64,000 bases of DNA from Hirudinaria manillensis (taxonomy: Eukaryota > Annelida > Clitellata > Hirudinida > Hirudinidae). The stretch spans positions 6,878,001 through 6,942,000 of the forward strand of contig CM067530.1 in NCBI GenBank assembly GCA_034509925.1, given 5' to 3'. Shown one piece after another: positions 54,472 to 64,000 of this stretch (position 1 is its first letter; the number at the start of each line of letters is the position of its first letter). A program made the position numbers and the translations under genes. The notes under the pieces were generated by a model. It searched no databases. It was not told where the DNA came from and worked only from the letters and a program-made list of their open reading frames with translations.

Positions 54472-57005
54472 CTTTAACGACACGTCCGAATACCGCGGTG
54501 CTACGAGCTCAGCTACTCGACTGCAGCATCGATGCAATCATAACATATAGGAACTGGAGAGCGTGTGTGATGAACACGCGTGACTCATTCATTCGCTTCC
54601 CCCTACAAACGACTGATTTATTACTTCCTACTAGAGGCCATTGTCAACTTTCCTTGAAATATTTTCTGTTTTAGCCAACAATCAACGCCTGGCCTGGAGC
54701 CTTTGTTTCTCGGGGCAACATTGCCTTTGTGGAACATCTTCGGTCTTTCTTAAGTTTTTGTCTTATTATTGGGTTAGTACGTTATATAAACTTAATTGTA
54801 GACTTTTTTGTTTAATCGTACACGTATGAAACACCGAAGCCTTATTATCGATAAACTAAATTAACTTATGCTTAATGCTTTGTGTTCGTATTTCGCACGA
54901 CTATAGATGGAAAAATAATCTGGTGGATTATTCGAGGAACGGGTCAATTTTGATATTGTTTTATATTAAGCGCGTGTGAATTTGGTTCAAATTGACGCAC
55001 ACACACTTTACGATGAGCCAGACACTTGACAAGGAGTCTCTCTCGGTCTAATTTTAAAACTGGTTATCTGAGTTTACTTCATCGAAATCTGTGTTGCACC
55101 AATCACCATAATTCGATACTTCTTCGACAGCCTTGGAGCTGGCTATTTGCAGAAACTGGACGTCTGGGCGCTTTGATCAATAAAGATAATGTGCTGACAG
55201 GCGATGATGGATTTCCTTGCTATTATAAAAGAATTGTTAATTATGGAAAATAATTATAGTAATTCACACCCTTATCGGACCAAAACTTCTTCTGAACGCT
55301 TGGTCGAAACTATAGTTGAAGCTTATCGACAATTCATAAAAATAATATCAACGGTCTAACATGCTATACCTAAGATACACCTCGAGATTCCCTGCTTAAA
55401 ATCTTTCGAGGAAAACCAAATAATAATTTCGTGTACCTCAACTGTAAATTTCTAAATGACCTCATCGAATGTGGCAAACTGCAAAACCATGAACATATCC
55501 GGACTCAATGGGACAGCGTTCCCCTTCTAGATGTGAATTGCACTTCAGGATTGATACTATTAAACTGCTTTTACACAAATACCATCCTATCAGGATCTCT
55601 TTACCCCATGAGGTTGTCGACATAGCACCATCTTTAGTTTCAGATACTAGATCAATGACGTTAATCATTCAACATAATAAATAGTTGCTTAATGTCTCGT
55701 TCGGAATATTTCTTATTAGCATGAACAATGTCAGAACGTTTTTTGTTTGTCTGATAAACTAGTACTTGATGATTTGACCAGAGCTGTAGGCGGATGAATC
55801 TCAACTTTAAGCCTACATTCTCCTTCATAGTTTGTTGTTGATCAGTAGGTTCCAATGTGTTTTCCTCGCCTCGCAAGGTATTTGACATCCAAAAAATTTA
55901 GGATTACTTTCTTGAACTAATGATACGAAAGTCTAAAGCAAACTTATTTGACTCAAACTAAAAACAAAATCAAATGTTAAATTTCAAAGTGCTGATAAAT
56001 CCACAGGCCAAAACTCAAGGGAATATCAATATGTCATCTTCGCTCAGAGAGAATATTGGGAACATTGGCCTGCATGTGCGCCTCGGTAGCAGTTTGTCAA
56101 AATTTACCTGTGTCACGCAGATTGTTATTTTTATAATATGGTTTACGATTAGTTAAATTCAGCAATTCTTGTAATGCCACCCCGTATAAATATTCCAGCT
56201 TTACAAAGTCACATCCTCGGTAACATTTGGCCGTGGTTTAAATGGGGAAGAATGTAAATTATTAGACTTGGCTGTATTGAGAAGTTTGAACCATTTTTTT
56301 AACGATTGTAGCACATGAGACTTGTAAGTTGTCACGCTAATTTCTCGCTATAAAATAGTCAGCTAGAAACTTCAGTTAATGATGATGTAAACTTAACAAA
56401 CAAAATCCATTGCGACCTTGTTAGCACAAGAGTCACCATAATTATTTAAACGAATATTGCCGCTTTAAATTCCCATATATTTCTACTTGAGCTAGAAAAT
56501 GAACTTAAATATGTCCTTGCTAGCTTTGCCTAACCAGTGGCCAGTAACCCCAAACCCGCCTCATAAAGCGTCCCAAATTGCTGGAAAACATTTGAAACAC
56601 CTAATGCCTTTTTGTAGTTCTATATCTGAGAATATTTCTTTTTGAATGTTTGATTGGTGGAATTACAAATAATTTTTCCGATCATGACCGAACGTCCCCA
56701 CTGCAAATATTGAGTGTGGCCTCAGAGTCCGAAAGCAGAATATTACAAGGATATGGCGCAGCGTGATTCTGTCCCCAAACATGTATTTATTTTTTCAAAT
56801 TGTTTAGTTACCTTATTTGCAGTTCTGGACCAAAAAAAAATCAAAATTATTGTCAAAACAACTAAATTGAAGCTTTTTATTTAATAAATGTTCCTTAAAA
56901 CTTCACAGTAGTCCCTACAAATTCGATGATTACATATATTATTTCAAATTGAACAGCTAACAAGTGGATATATATACATAGTCCAATATGGGTTCGGAGA
57001 AATCT
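54472..57005. other. Intergenic region without recognised gene
   Basis: CRMP promoter side and PAF1 3' flank; PAF1 poly(A) signal (TTTATT) at 56876-56881. Short open frames on both strands (for example 55026-55253 plus and 55661-55888 minus) lack family features. Composition near 54480-54760 and 55030-55230 is less AT-rich than the surroundings, but I see no exon structure. Confidence 0.35.
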
Positions 57006-59547
57006 TCAATCGCTGTCTGATCCTCCGAAGATTTGCTCTTTCTCCTTTTCATCACCGCTGTTGTCGTCATCACTACTTTCAGAATCACTTGAACTCTGGT
57101 TGTCTTTTTCACTTTCCTGTTCAGCATCCTTGTTTGTTTCTTGCTCCTGTTCACTTTGTACTTCTTCATCATCTGGAGCAGAATCATAATTCACAAATGG
57201 CCATAAATACTTCAGTTATTAAACATAGGTTAATGATTCTTAATTCTGGATATTAACATATTGTAACTAACTTCTTTCGTTATCATCTCTTTGAAAATGA
57301 TCTGCTTCTTCTTCATCATCAACAAATGGCTCCAAAATAGAAGCTCTCTCGTCCTAACGAATCAAAATCATGTCTCATTAGAACATCGATTATTTTTACA
57401 ACTTAACTTGCAATAGTTAAATCTGAATAATATTAACTAAATAAGTTAAATGAACCTGTTGAGCCACTTCCTCTGCTGTGAATGGACGATGCTTTAAGAC
57501 CAGCCTTGACCTGGTTACTTGCTGCCCTGTTTGACCAATCTTTCTTCTCTTACTCAGTCTCACTCTACAAGAAACATCTTCATATATATCTATCTCATAC
57601 ATCATTAACTTTGTTTATATTATTTTATATATAGCCCTCTTAAACCATCTTCACATTAGCAATTGTCTTAAAACAATTGTAAATCAACCTTGTTTCCAAC
57701 TCATTGTAGAAAACTCCATTTTCTCTGAAGACCAAGAAATAATTCTCAGCACAGTCATTGGCAGATCTATTTTTGACCGTCCAATTGTATTCTCTTGCCA
57801 ACATGTAATCATATCTAAAACAACAGGATCACATGTGAGATAAATGCAAACTAAAATTCATGCTCATTTAGTGTGTAGCAAGCACACTTAGTGACATCAA
57901 TTTTGTAACAATGCAGGTTCAAACAGCCCATCACTTACTCTTCATCCTCCTCATAATCAATTCCCGCCTCCACGTCGCGCTTTCTTTTGCGAAGGGTCTC
58001 CTGAGTTGGTAAGAAATATGTGACGTACTGTTCTCCACTGAAATCAAAGTGCACCTCTGTTATCAATTTGAATCATAAACATTATAAACCACCACAAATA
58101 AATACCAAATAATGGCTTGTGAGATTTCCTCCATCTGCTCAGCAGTTGATTTTCCAACTGTTGCAGGATCCGTATCAAAAATGACTTGTGCACATGGATG
58201 CTTCCACATCTGTAATAAAAAAATATTCTTTAAATTTATTTTTTAAAAGGAAAATTATAAAATTATTGAAAATCTTGCCTCAAAATCTGGAAATACTGGA
58301 AGCACCTCAACAGGAGTAACATTGGGCCTGCTGTAGTGCTTTAGGAGCTGGGAATTTGTACAAGAAATTAGTGAATACAAAAATATATAAATCTGTTATT
58401 AAAATTATTTTGGTGTAATTCTTACAGGCTTTGATGCTGCCTCAAATGTAGCATTGATTGCCTTAATCTGGCTATCCCTGTCCTTGTACAAGATTTCATC
58501 TGTAACCTTTTTGTTTATGTTGAATCCAACTCTAAAAATTAAAATCAATGTTAAGTGATTAACATAAAATGGGCAAGCCACTCGATCAAACCTAGCTTCA
58601 GCCTTTTGAGTGCTCGGAACAGTCCGGTTGTACTCCGTAGAAATATATTCTGTCTTTCGAAGCCATGACACATTCTTACGATGACTTTGGGACCTAGACA
58701 ACATGTCATTCATGAAAAGCTGGTAATATCTTGGCAGTCAGATGTAAAAATTCTTTGAAATGCAACAATTACCTCTTTGAGTCAATGTTGGCTGACAGTT
58801 CTTCCTCTAGCAACAATTCATCTTTTGGATCTAACTTGGCTATTAAAAATTCATTATTAATATTATTTAAATTTATTATATTAATTTTAGCAATGTTTAT
58901 TTATTAATATTAGTTAAATTAAAATAAACGAGTTCACATCATGTTAGAATCACTGTCTAAAGTAAACATATCCAATCATAAGGCTCATATCTTCAATTCA
59001 ACTTAAATAGTCTTACCATTAGGATTTATTTGATGCAAGTCAGTGTTAATGAGGTCAATTGTTATGCCAAGATCATGCTCAGTCCACAAATCGAACTTGT
59101 GATTACGTTCCAATGAAGTTGACTTGTAATGGATGTATCTACGTAGTAAAATATAATACAAATTAGCGATTTTTGATAAAATATTTGGTCTTATTAATAT
59201 GATATGCATGAAGTAAGTGCAAGTTATGTCCTGTATGAAGTAAGTAAAATCTGCCTTGTTGTGATTTGGCTGGGTTAATGCAATTATTAAAATAAATCCA
59301 GATATTTGGTGCTGAAAAATAGCTCACCTTGCTGTGTCAAAAGGATAAATTAGAGATTTTGCATCAAATGGAATATCAGGAAGATTATTGTTGTACTTCA
59401 CTCGGGAAACCAACTCTGATCTTAATGGGTAGTAAAAGTGAGAAAAACATTTAACCAATTATAATTATCAATCCAAATCTAAAACCTTTTATCTGAAGCA
59501 CTTTTGGCTCTTTCTTGGCGTAAATTAGTGTGAACAGTTGGAGGCAT
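57006..59547 (-). CDS. PAF1: RNA polymerase II-associated factor 1 (PAF1 complex)
   Basis: Core subunit of the PAF1 elongation complex, needed for H2B ubiquitination and Pol II pausing control. Start ATG 59547 ([15 protein letters not shown]). Exons: about 59420-59330 ([20 protein letters not shown]), 59150-59017 ([20 protein letters not shown]), 58840-58770 ([16 protein letters not shown]), 58695-58590 ([14 protein letters not shown]), 58530-58427 ([14 protein letters not shown]), 58350-58278 ([16 protein letters not shown]), 58210-58108, 58040-57945 ([20 protein letters not shown]), 57815-57690 ([24 protein letters not shown]), 57570-57455, 57355-57270, 57190-57006. The C-terminus is acidic and Ser-rich and much shorter than in human PAF1, ending FGGSDSD at TGA 57006-57008. 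Confidence 0.95.
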
Positions 59548-60288
59548 GATGGATTCTGAACATATAAACAAATATAACGTCTAAAATTCGTAGCAAATTT
59601 CATAGATTTACAATTATACTACGAACAATTATTCAAATTATTAGTATCGCTCAGTCGCAAACTGCACTTTCTTAAGTAAGAAAAATATAAAAATGTACAA
59701 ACCTACACTTACGAACTCGATAAAAGTGACTCAATTAATTCAACCTAATTACATACGCTTGTTATTGTTTTTAGAAATCTAGGACGGTAATAGGTAAGGC
59801 CAAAGAGTTTTCGTAGGATTTGCAATAAATTTGAAAAGTATTAGAAATAAAGATAAGTGTCATTTAGATCACATATTGGAATAAATTTTTAAAACAAAAT
59901 ATTTAATTGCATGACAAAAACCACTAGTATTAAGTAGCTATTGTTCAGTTTTTATTGAAAATATACAGTAGTTAACATAATTTTAGTTTATCTTGTGTGA
60001 CAAATATATAACATTTATTCAAAAATTTGTTTTATATCAAGTTTACCTTAAAATTCATGATGCCATGTTCTAAATTTTTCAAATTGCATTATGCTAATAT
60101 TAATTTTATTAGAAAATAGTTGTTCGAGGTTGATTTATTTTGCCAATTGCAATCAATTCCTTCCCTGGTAAAAGCTCATCTCTGGTTTATGTAAACATCA
60201 AAGGTCTGCTTTTAACATTTTAGCGGCGGACTTCGGTGGGTTTGTTGGTAATCGTTGCGGCATTTTTAAGGGATTTGAAACTGGGATA
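59548..60288. promoter_or_regulatory. Divergent promoter region of PAF1 and PKMYT1
   Basis: 741 bp between the two start codons, AT-rich in the middle, with a GC-richer stretch just upstream of the PKMYT1 ATG (60220-60270). Presumably carries both promoters. No coding sequence recognised. Confidence 0.45.
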
Positions 60289-63200
60289 ATGGACAAATCT
60301 CCTCCTGCTGGTTGTCGTCCTATTCCACAGTTTTTTCTGGAGCCTAAGTCTTTTTCTACCAAAAAGGTAATTTATTGTCAGCTTCTCAAACTTTGTTGTT
60401 AGGGAAACAAAGAATTTCTGATAGATGATATACAACATTACATAACTATATTTGGCTTCTTATGCAGGAAGCGCTTTGTCTAACATTTAGCTTGGTAAAG
60501 TTACCACTTGGTTTAAATAATTTTGGAATGATTTTAAATTACGTACTGAGATTTTCCAGCATAACCCGTTATTTGATATTGCATATTATACGGTATTGTT
60601 TAAAATTGACAATGGAGATAATGGTTAGCTTATTATCACTTGTACTAGTCTGCCATTGTGATGTGGTTCAGTTAATTTAATTAGCATTGCTTTATTAAGG
60701 AGAGAAATATTCAGACTCCAAGAGATAGGGTACCTCCACCTCCAAAACCATCGGCTAGAAAACTTTTCTCGGTGAACAAAGCATCCTGCAAGAAACTCAC
60801 CTCCAGGCCTCTTCCTGTTTCATTTAAATCAATAGAAACCTCTTTGAATACTCCATCTTACAATGAGCTGAAGAAAGAATCTTATTTTAGCCAATGTTTT
60901 GAAATAATTTGCAAACTTGGAGCAGGATCTTTTGGGGAGGTTAGCTTGCATTGCACGTACTTGAATAATGACCTAAAATCATTTTAAACTTGTTATAAAT
61001 CTAAACTTGGTAGGTATTCAAAGTGAGAAGCAAGGATGATGGAAAGTTTTATGCAGTTAAGAAGTCTCGGCAAAAGTTCAAAAATAGCGTTGACAGGTTT
61101 CATGTTTGCATTTATTTTTGTATGTGCTATGTCAGTATTTGTTGAACTGCATTATTTATTAAAAATAAATTTTTCCAACTTTTACTACATACAAAGATTG
61201 CACTTTAACTTTTCTTTTGAGTTATTTTAAAGTACTCATGATATCCATAAATTAAAATAAAAAGATTGGAAAAGTTGGAAGAAGTCAACAAGCACGAGAA
61301 GCTTCCGGTGCATAGAAACTGCATCAAGTTCATAAAGGCTTGGGAAGAAAAGTACAACTTGTACATTCAAACAGAGCTTTGCAAAATGAGGTTTTTAGTT
61401 CTTTGGAAATAATTAAGTACTGTTGAGTACACATTTAAGAATAAAACTAATAATTTTCATTGAAGTCGTAATTATGATGATGATTATTGAATCAATCCTA
61501 TTTCCAATGCAGCTTAAGCGCCTATGCAGATGAACATCACAACATCGAAGAAAAATTTGTTTGGAATTGTCTGGTTGACCTTTTGATGGTTAGTTTAATT
61601 TCTATGATTCAATTCAATTTGGTGACACTTGTTGAATGAGTTTTTATTATCTCTCCATATATGTTATGAAAAAAAGTTTAATATGATTAAAATTTACAGG
61701 CATTACAGAATCTTCATGAGCACAATCTTGTGCATATGGACATCAAGCCAGAAAACATTTTTATATCAAAAGGTGATGTCTGCAAGCTGGGAGATTTTGG
61801 ACTGGTCCTTGATTTAAATAAGGTAAAATATTTCTGAAGTTGTTTACAAGATTAACAATGTTAATGCTTTAACTTTAGTGGATTTTTCTAATCATTAATT
61901 GTCTTAAAAATGAAACATTTTGTCAAATCAGCATGACTTCGTTGATGCCCAAGAAGGGGATCCTAAATATCTCGCTCCTGAGCTACTGAAAGGAGTCTTT
62001 GGCAAAGCTGCCGACATATTTAGGTGATCTTCAGTTATTTTGATTTGATTTTATTACAAAATGATTTATAAAACTTAATTTAAATTGTTGAAAAAGCAAA
62101 TTTTCCCAGAAAGATATTGTTAAATTGAATATCAAATTACTGTAATGTCACTTCACTCTGGAATTGTCCTAATTAAATTAAGTGAATGTTTACAGCCTGG
62201 GTATCACAATACTAGAGTTGGCATGTGACCTCGATCTCCCAAGAGGCGAGAGTCTCTGGCACCAGCTAAGGAGCGGTCAGTTGCCAGAGGAATTCCTTGA
62301 AGGTTTTTTTTAGAGATTCTTAATTGTTATTAGCTCCGTGCCTGGCTATATTTTTGTTTGAAAATTAGGAAAATCTGAAGAGTTGAAGCACATAATCAGG
62401 TGGATGATGTGTCCGGATCATGATCTCCGACCGGATGTGGAGCAGTTGCTGAAGCACGACTTTGTTAAAAAGGTTTGATGTTTGAGTTAATGTCCCGTCA
62501 AGTGTTGGGATGGCTTTGACTCTTTTATTAGCTAAAATTTTGATTTGAATTACATAATCCATAAGCTAGATTTTGGCATGAATTTAGTTTTTATTATTAA
62601 GAGGTATTATTACTTTTGGTTCCATGAAGAACAATTCTATTAATGAAATGAACTGAAAGATGAATGAAGCTTGTTGTTTTGATAATTTTTAGATTTGGGA
62701 AGAGAGGATCCTGCATGAAAATGATGAGGTGGATGTACATTAAATCAGTTTATTCATTTGTCTCGATTACTTTGAAATTCCTTGTGTCGATTAAAATAAA
62801 CTTATTTATATAATATTATAAACTTATTTATTTTCTTAACGCAGGAAGAAGAAATTATTCCTACAGATAACAATTTTCAATCTAAAGTAGCTGAGGGTAA
62901 TATTTATATAAAAAAAAAACCAGATATTAATTTAACCCTTTAATACATTTATCATTGTTTATAATTAAATGTAATCTCCACATAATAACTAAATTCTAAA
63001 ATTTACAGGTGTTACCAACAAGATCTCAAGAGAGCTTCTCTCTGCATTTGACAATGCAGCTAACGATGAAATTAGAAAAAAATGTACAGCCAGGTAGCCA
63101 ACAATGTTCCATAATGATGATGATGATGATGATGGTGGTGGTGGCGAGGACGACGACAATGATGTGGGATTCCATTTGGTTATGGCCTGATGACATTAAT

Positions 63201-63442
63201 TTCTTCATTTCAGTCCAACGTTTTCCCCCAAACACACCCCTATAAACGAATGTTCTCCGCATTGGAACAGTCGAGCGAGTTCCGTGTCTTCTCTTTACGA
63301 CCCGAAGTGAGTCCATTTCGAGGAAAGTTATTTGAATTAGTTCATTTAATTGTAGTGTTTTAAATATGCTTTATTTGAATTATTAAAGTTTTTGGATATT
63401 GTTATTTTGTTCACTCTTGTTTTTAGAAAGAGAACATTATAA
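60289..63442 (+). CDS. PKMYT1: Myt1-type CDK1 inhibitory kinase
   Basis: WEE1-family kinase that phosphorylates Thr14/Tyr15 of CDK1 and holds G2. Exon 1 from ATG 60289 ([19 protein letters not shown]). Exon 2, about 60703-60938, reads [30 protein letters not shown] (Gly loop). Later exons carry [19 protein letters not shown] (VxK Lys), [40 protein letters not shown] (catalytic loop), [12 protein letters not shown] (DFG, as in Myt1, not the DLG of WEE1), [33 protein letters not shown], and [20 protein letters not shown]. The C-terminal exons read [22 protein letters not shown] (like the Myt1 cyclin-docking region), [10 protein letters not shown], and SSLYDPKKRTL, stop TAA 63440-63442. AATAAA at 63687. 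No hydrophobic anchor was seen after the kinase domain. Confidence 0.94.
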
Positions 63443-64000
63443 AGATCTTCATCAAACTTGTGATGGTTTATCTGGTATTAATAATAACAACATATTATTA
63501 ATAATTAATATGATTAATTTATAATTAATTGATAAATATTATTATTAATAATAATATTAATATTAACATTATTAATAATAACATATTGTGCTGGTTTAGC
63601 TGATATTAATAATACTCATACCTTGGACCTTAACTTCATTTCGCGTCAGTCAATTGTTTACTTCAGTTTATTTCTGATCATTTTTCAATAAACGTTTATA
63701 TCTGTTATTATTAATAGCTAAGTAGATCAGTCACAATAAATTTTGTTTTGATACATTTTGAGCTTTCATTTATTTTGTCACCATTAAAAAAAAACAAACT
63801 ATATTTTGTAAGCAAATGATTTGTCCATTTGTTCTTTATTTAATTATAATTCACTTTGTATATTTTGAATTTGAACGTGGGATGGATTCTTTAATAAGCA
63901 TTTCTCTCTTGTGCAAAGTGAAAGTGGGAATTTTGGTCGATCGATTATTTTTCCATTAATTAGTGGATTCTTGTAAATTAATTAATAATTGAATTGTCAT
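63443..64000. other. PKMYT1 3' UTR and flank
   Basis: AT-rich, with ATTAATAAT-type low-complexity sequence at 63475-63600 and AATAAA at 63687-63692. No further gene seen before the window ends. Confidence 0.5.

Noticed and set aside
63110..63150. Poly-Met/poly-Val frame in PKMYT1
   Set aside because: The (ATG)n/(GTG)n run lies in an intron; the flanking exons join in phase without it.

Overview
The window comes from a small-genome, AT-rich metazoan. Every recognisable gene is split by short introns (roughly 45 bp to a few hundred bp, GT-AG apart from one putative exception). The gene set is typically animal: tensin, a CRMP-type dihydropyrimidinase homologue, a basigin-like immunoglobulin protein, and Myt1 kinase. 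Decayed CR1/L2-like LINE 3' ends are present. Sequence alone does not fix the phylum. The provided open reading frames contain only exons, so all gene spans below were assembled by eye from family alignment and splice signals. Exon edges are good to a few bases where stated and approximate elsewhere.

Layout from left to right: MTRF1L (mitochondrial release factor, minus, 137-2375); a multi-HMG-box gene with a triplicated exon pair (plus, to 8424); a basigin/neuroplastin-like two-Ig membrane protein (plus, 9203-11238); VPS9D1 (plus, 12406-16406); a repeat-rich gap with a LINE fragment and a 179-bp tandem repeat (17242-18126); SRSF7-like splicing factor (plus, 19141-20768); AMPK beta (minus, 20949-22542); LIN52 of the MuvB/DREAM complex (minus, 23907-24698); a second LINE fragment (25600-25975); YTHDF m6A reader (plus, 26806-28509); ERGIC3 (minus, 29328-32408); a large C1-PTP-C2-SH2-PTB tensin (minus, 33989-45619, extreme 5' end not found); RRP15 with an internal 30-residue repeat (plus, 47958-49396); CRMP/DPYSL (minus, 50075-54471); PAF1 (minus, 57006-59547); PKMYT1 (plus, 60289-63442).

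The genes are mostly unrelated housekeeping and signalling genes and do not form a functional cluster. Local relationships worth noting are the tail-to-tail pairs SRSF7/AMPK beta (180 bp between stop codons, with facing poly(A) signals) and RRP15/CRMP, and the head-to-head pair PAF1/PKMYT1 (741 bp between start codons). No CRISPR, operon-like or prokaryotic features are present, and no convincing tRNA or rRNA gene was seen.

The most unusual signals are: the tandemly multiplied HMG-box exon pair; a CRMP with a partly dismantled metal site; a tensin that keeps both an N-terminal C1 finger split over small exons and an intact CX5R phosphatase loop; the lineage-specific repeat in RRP15; a Myt1-type kinase with no visible membrane anchor; a very short intron in AMPK beta; and a GC-richer island inside an SRSF7 intron.
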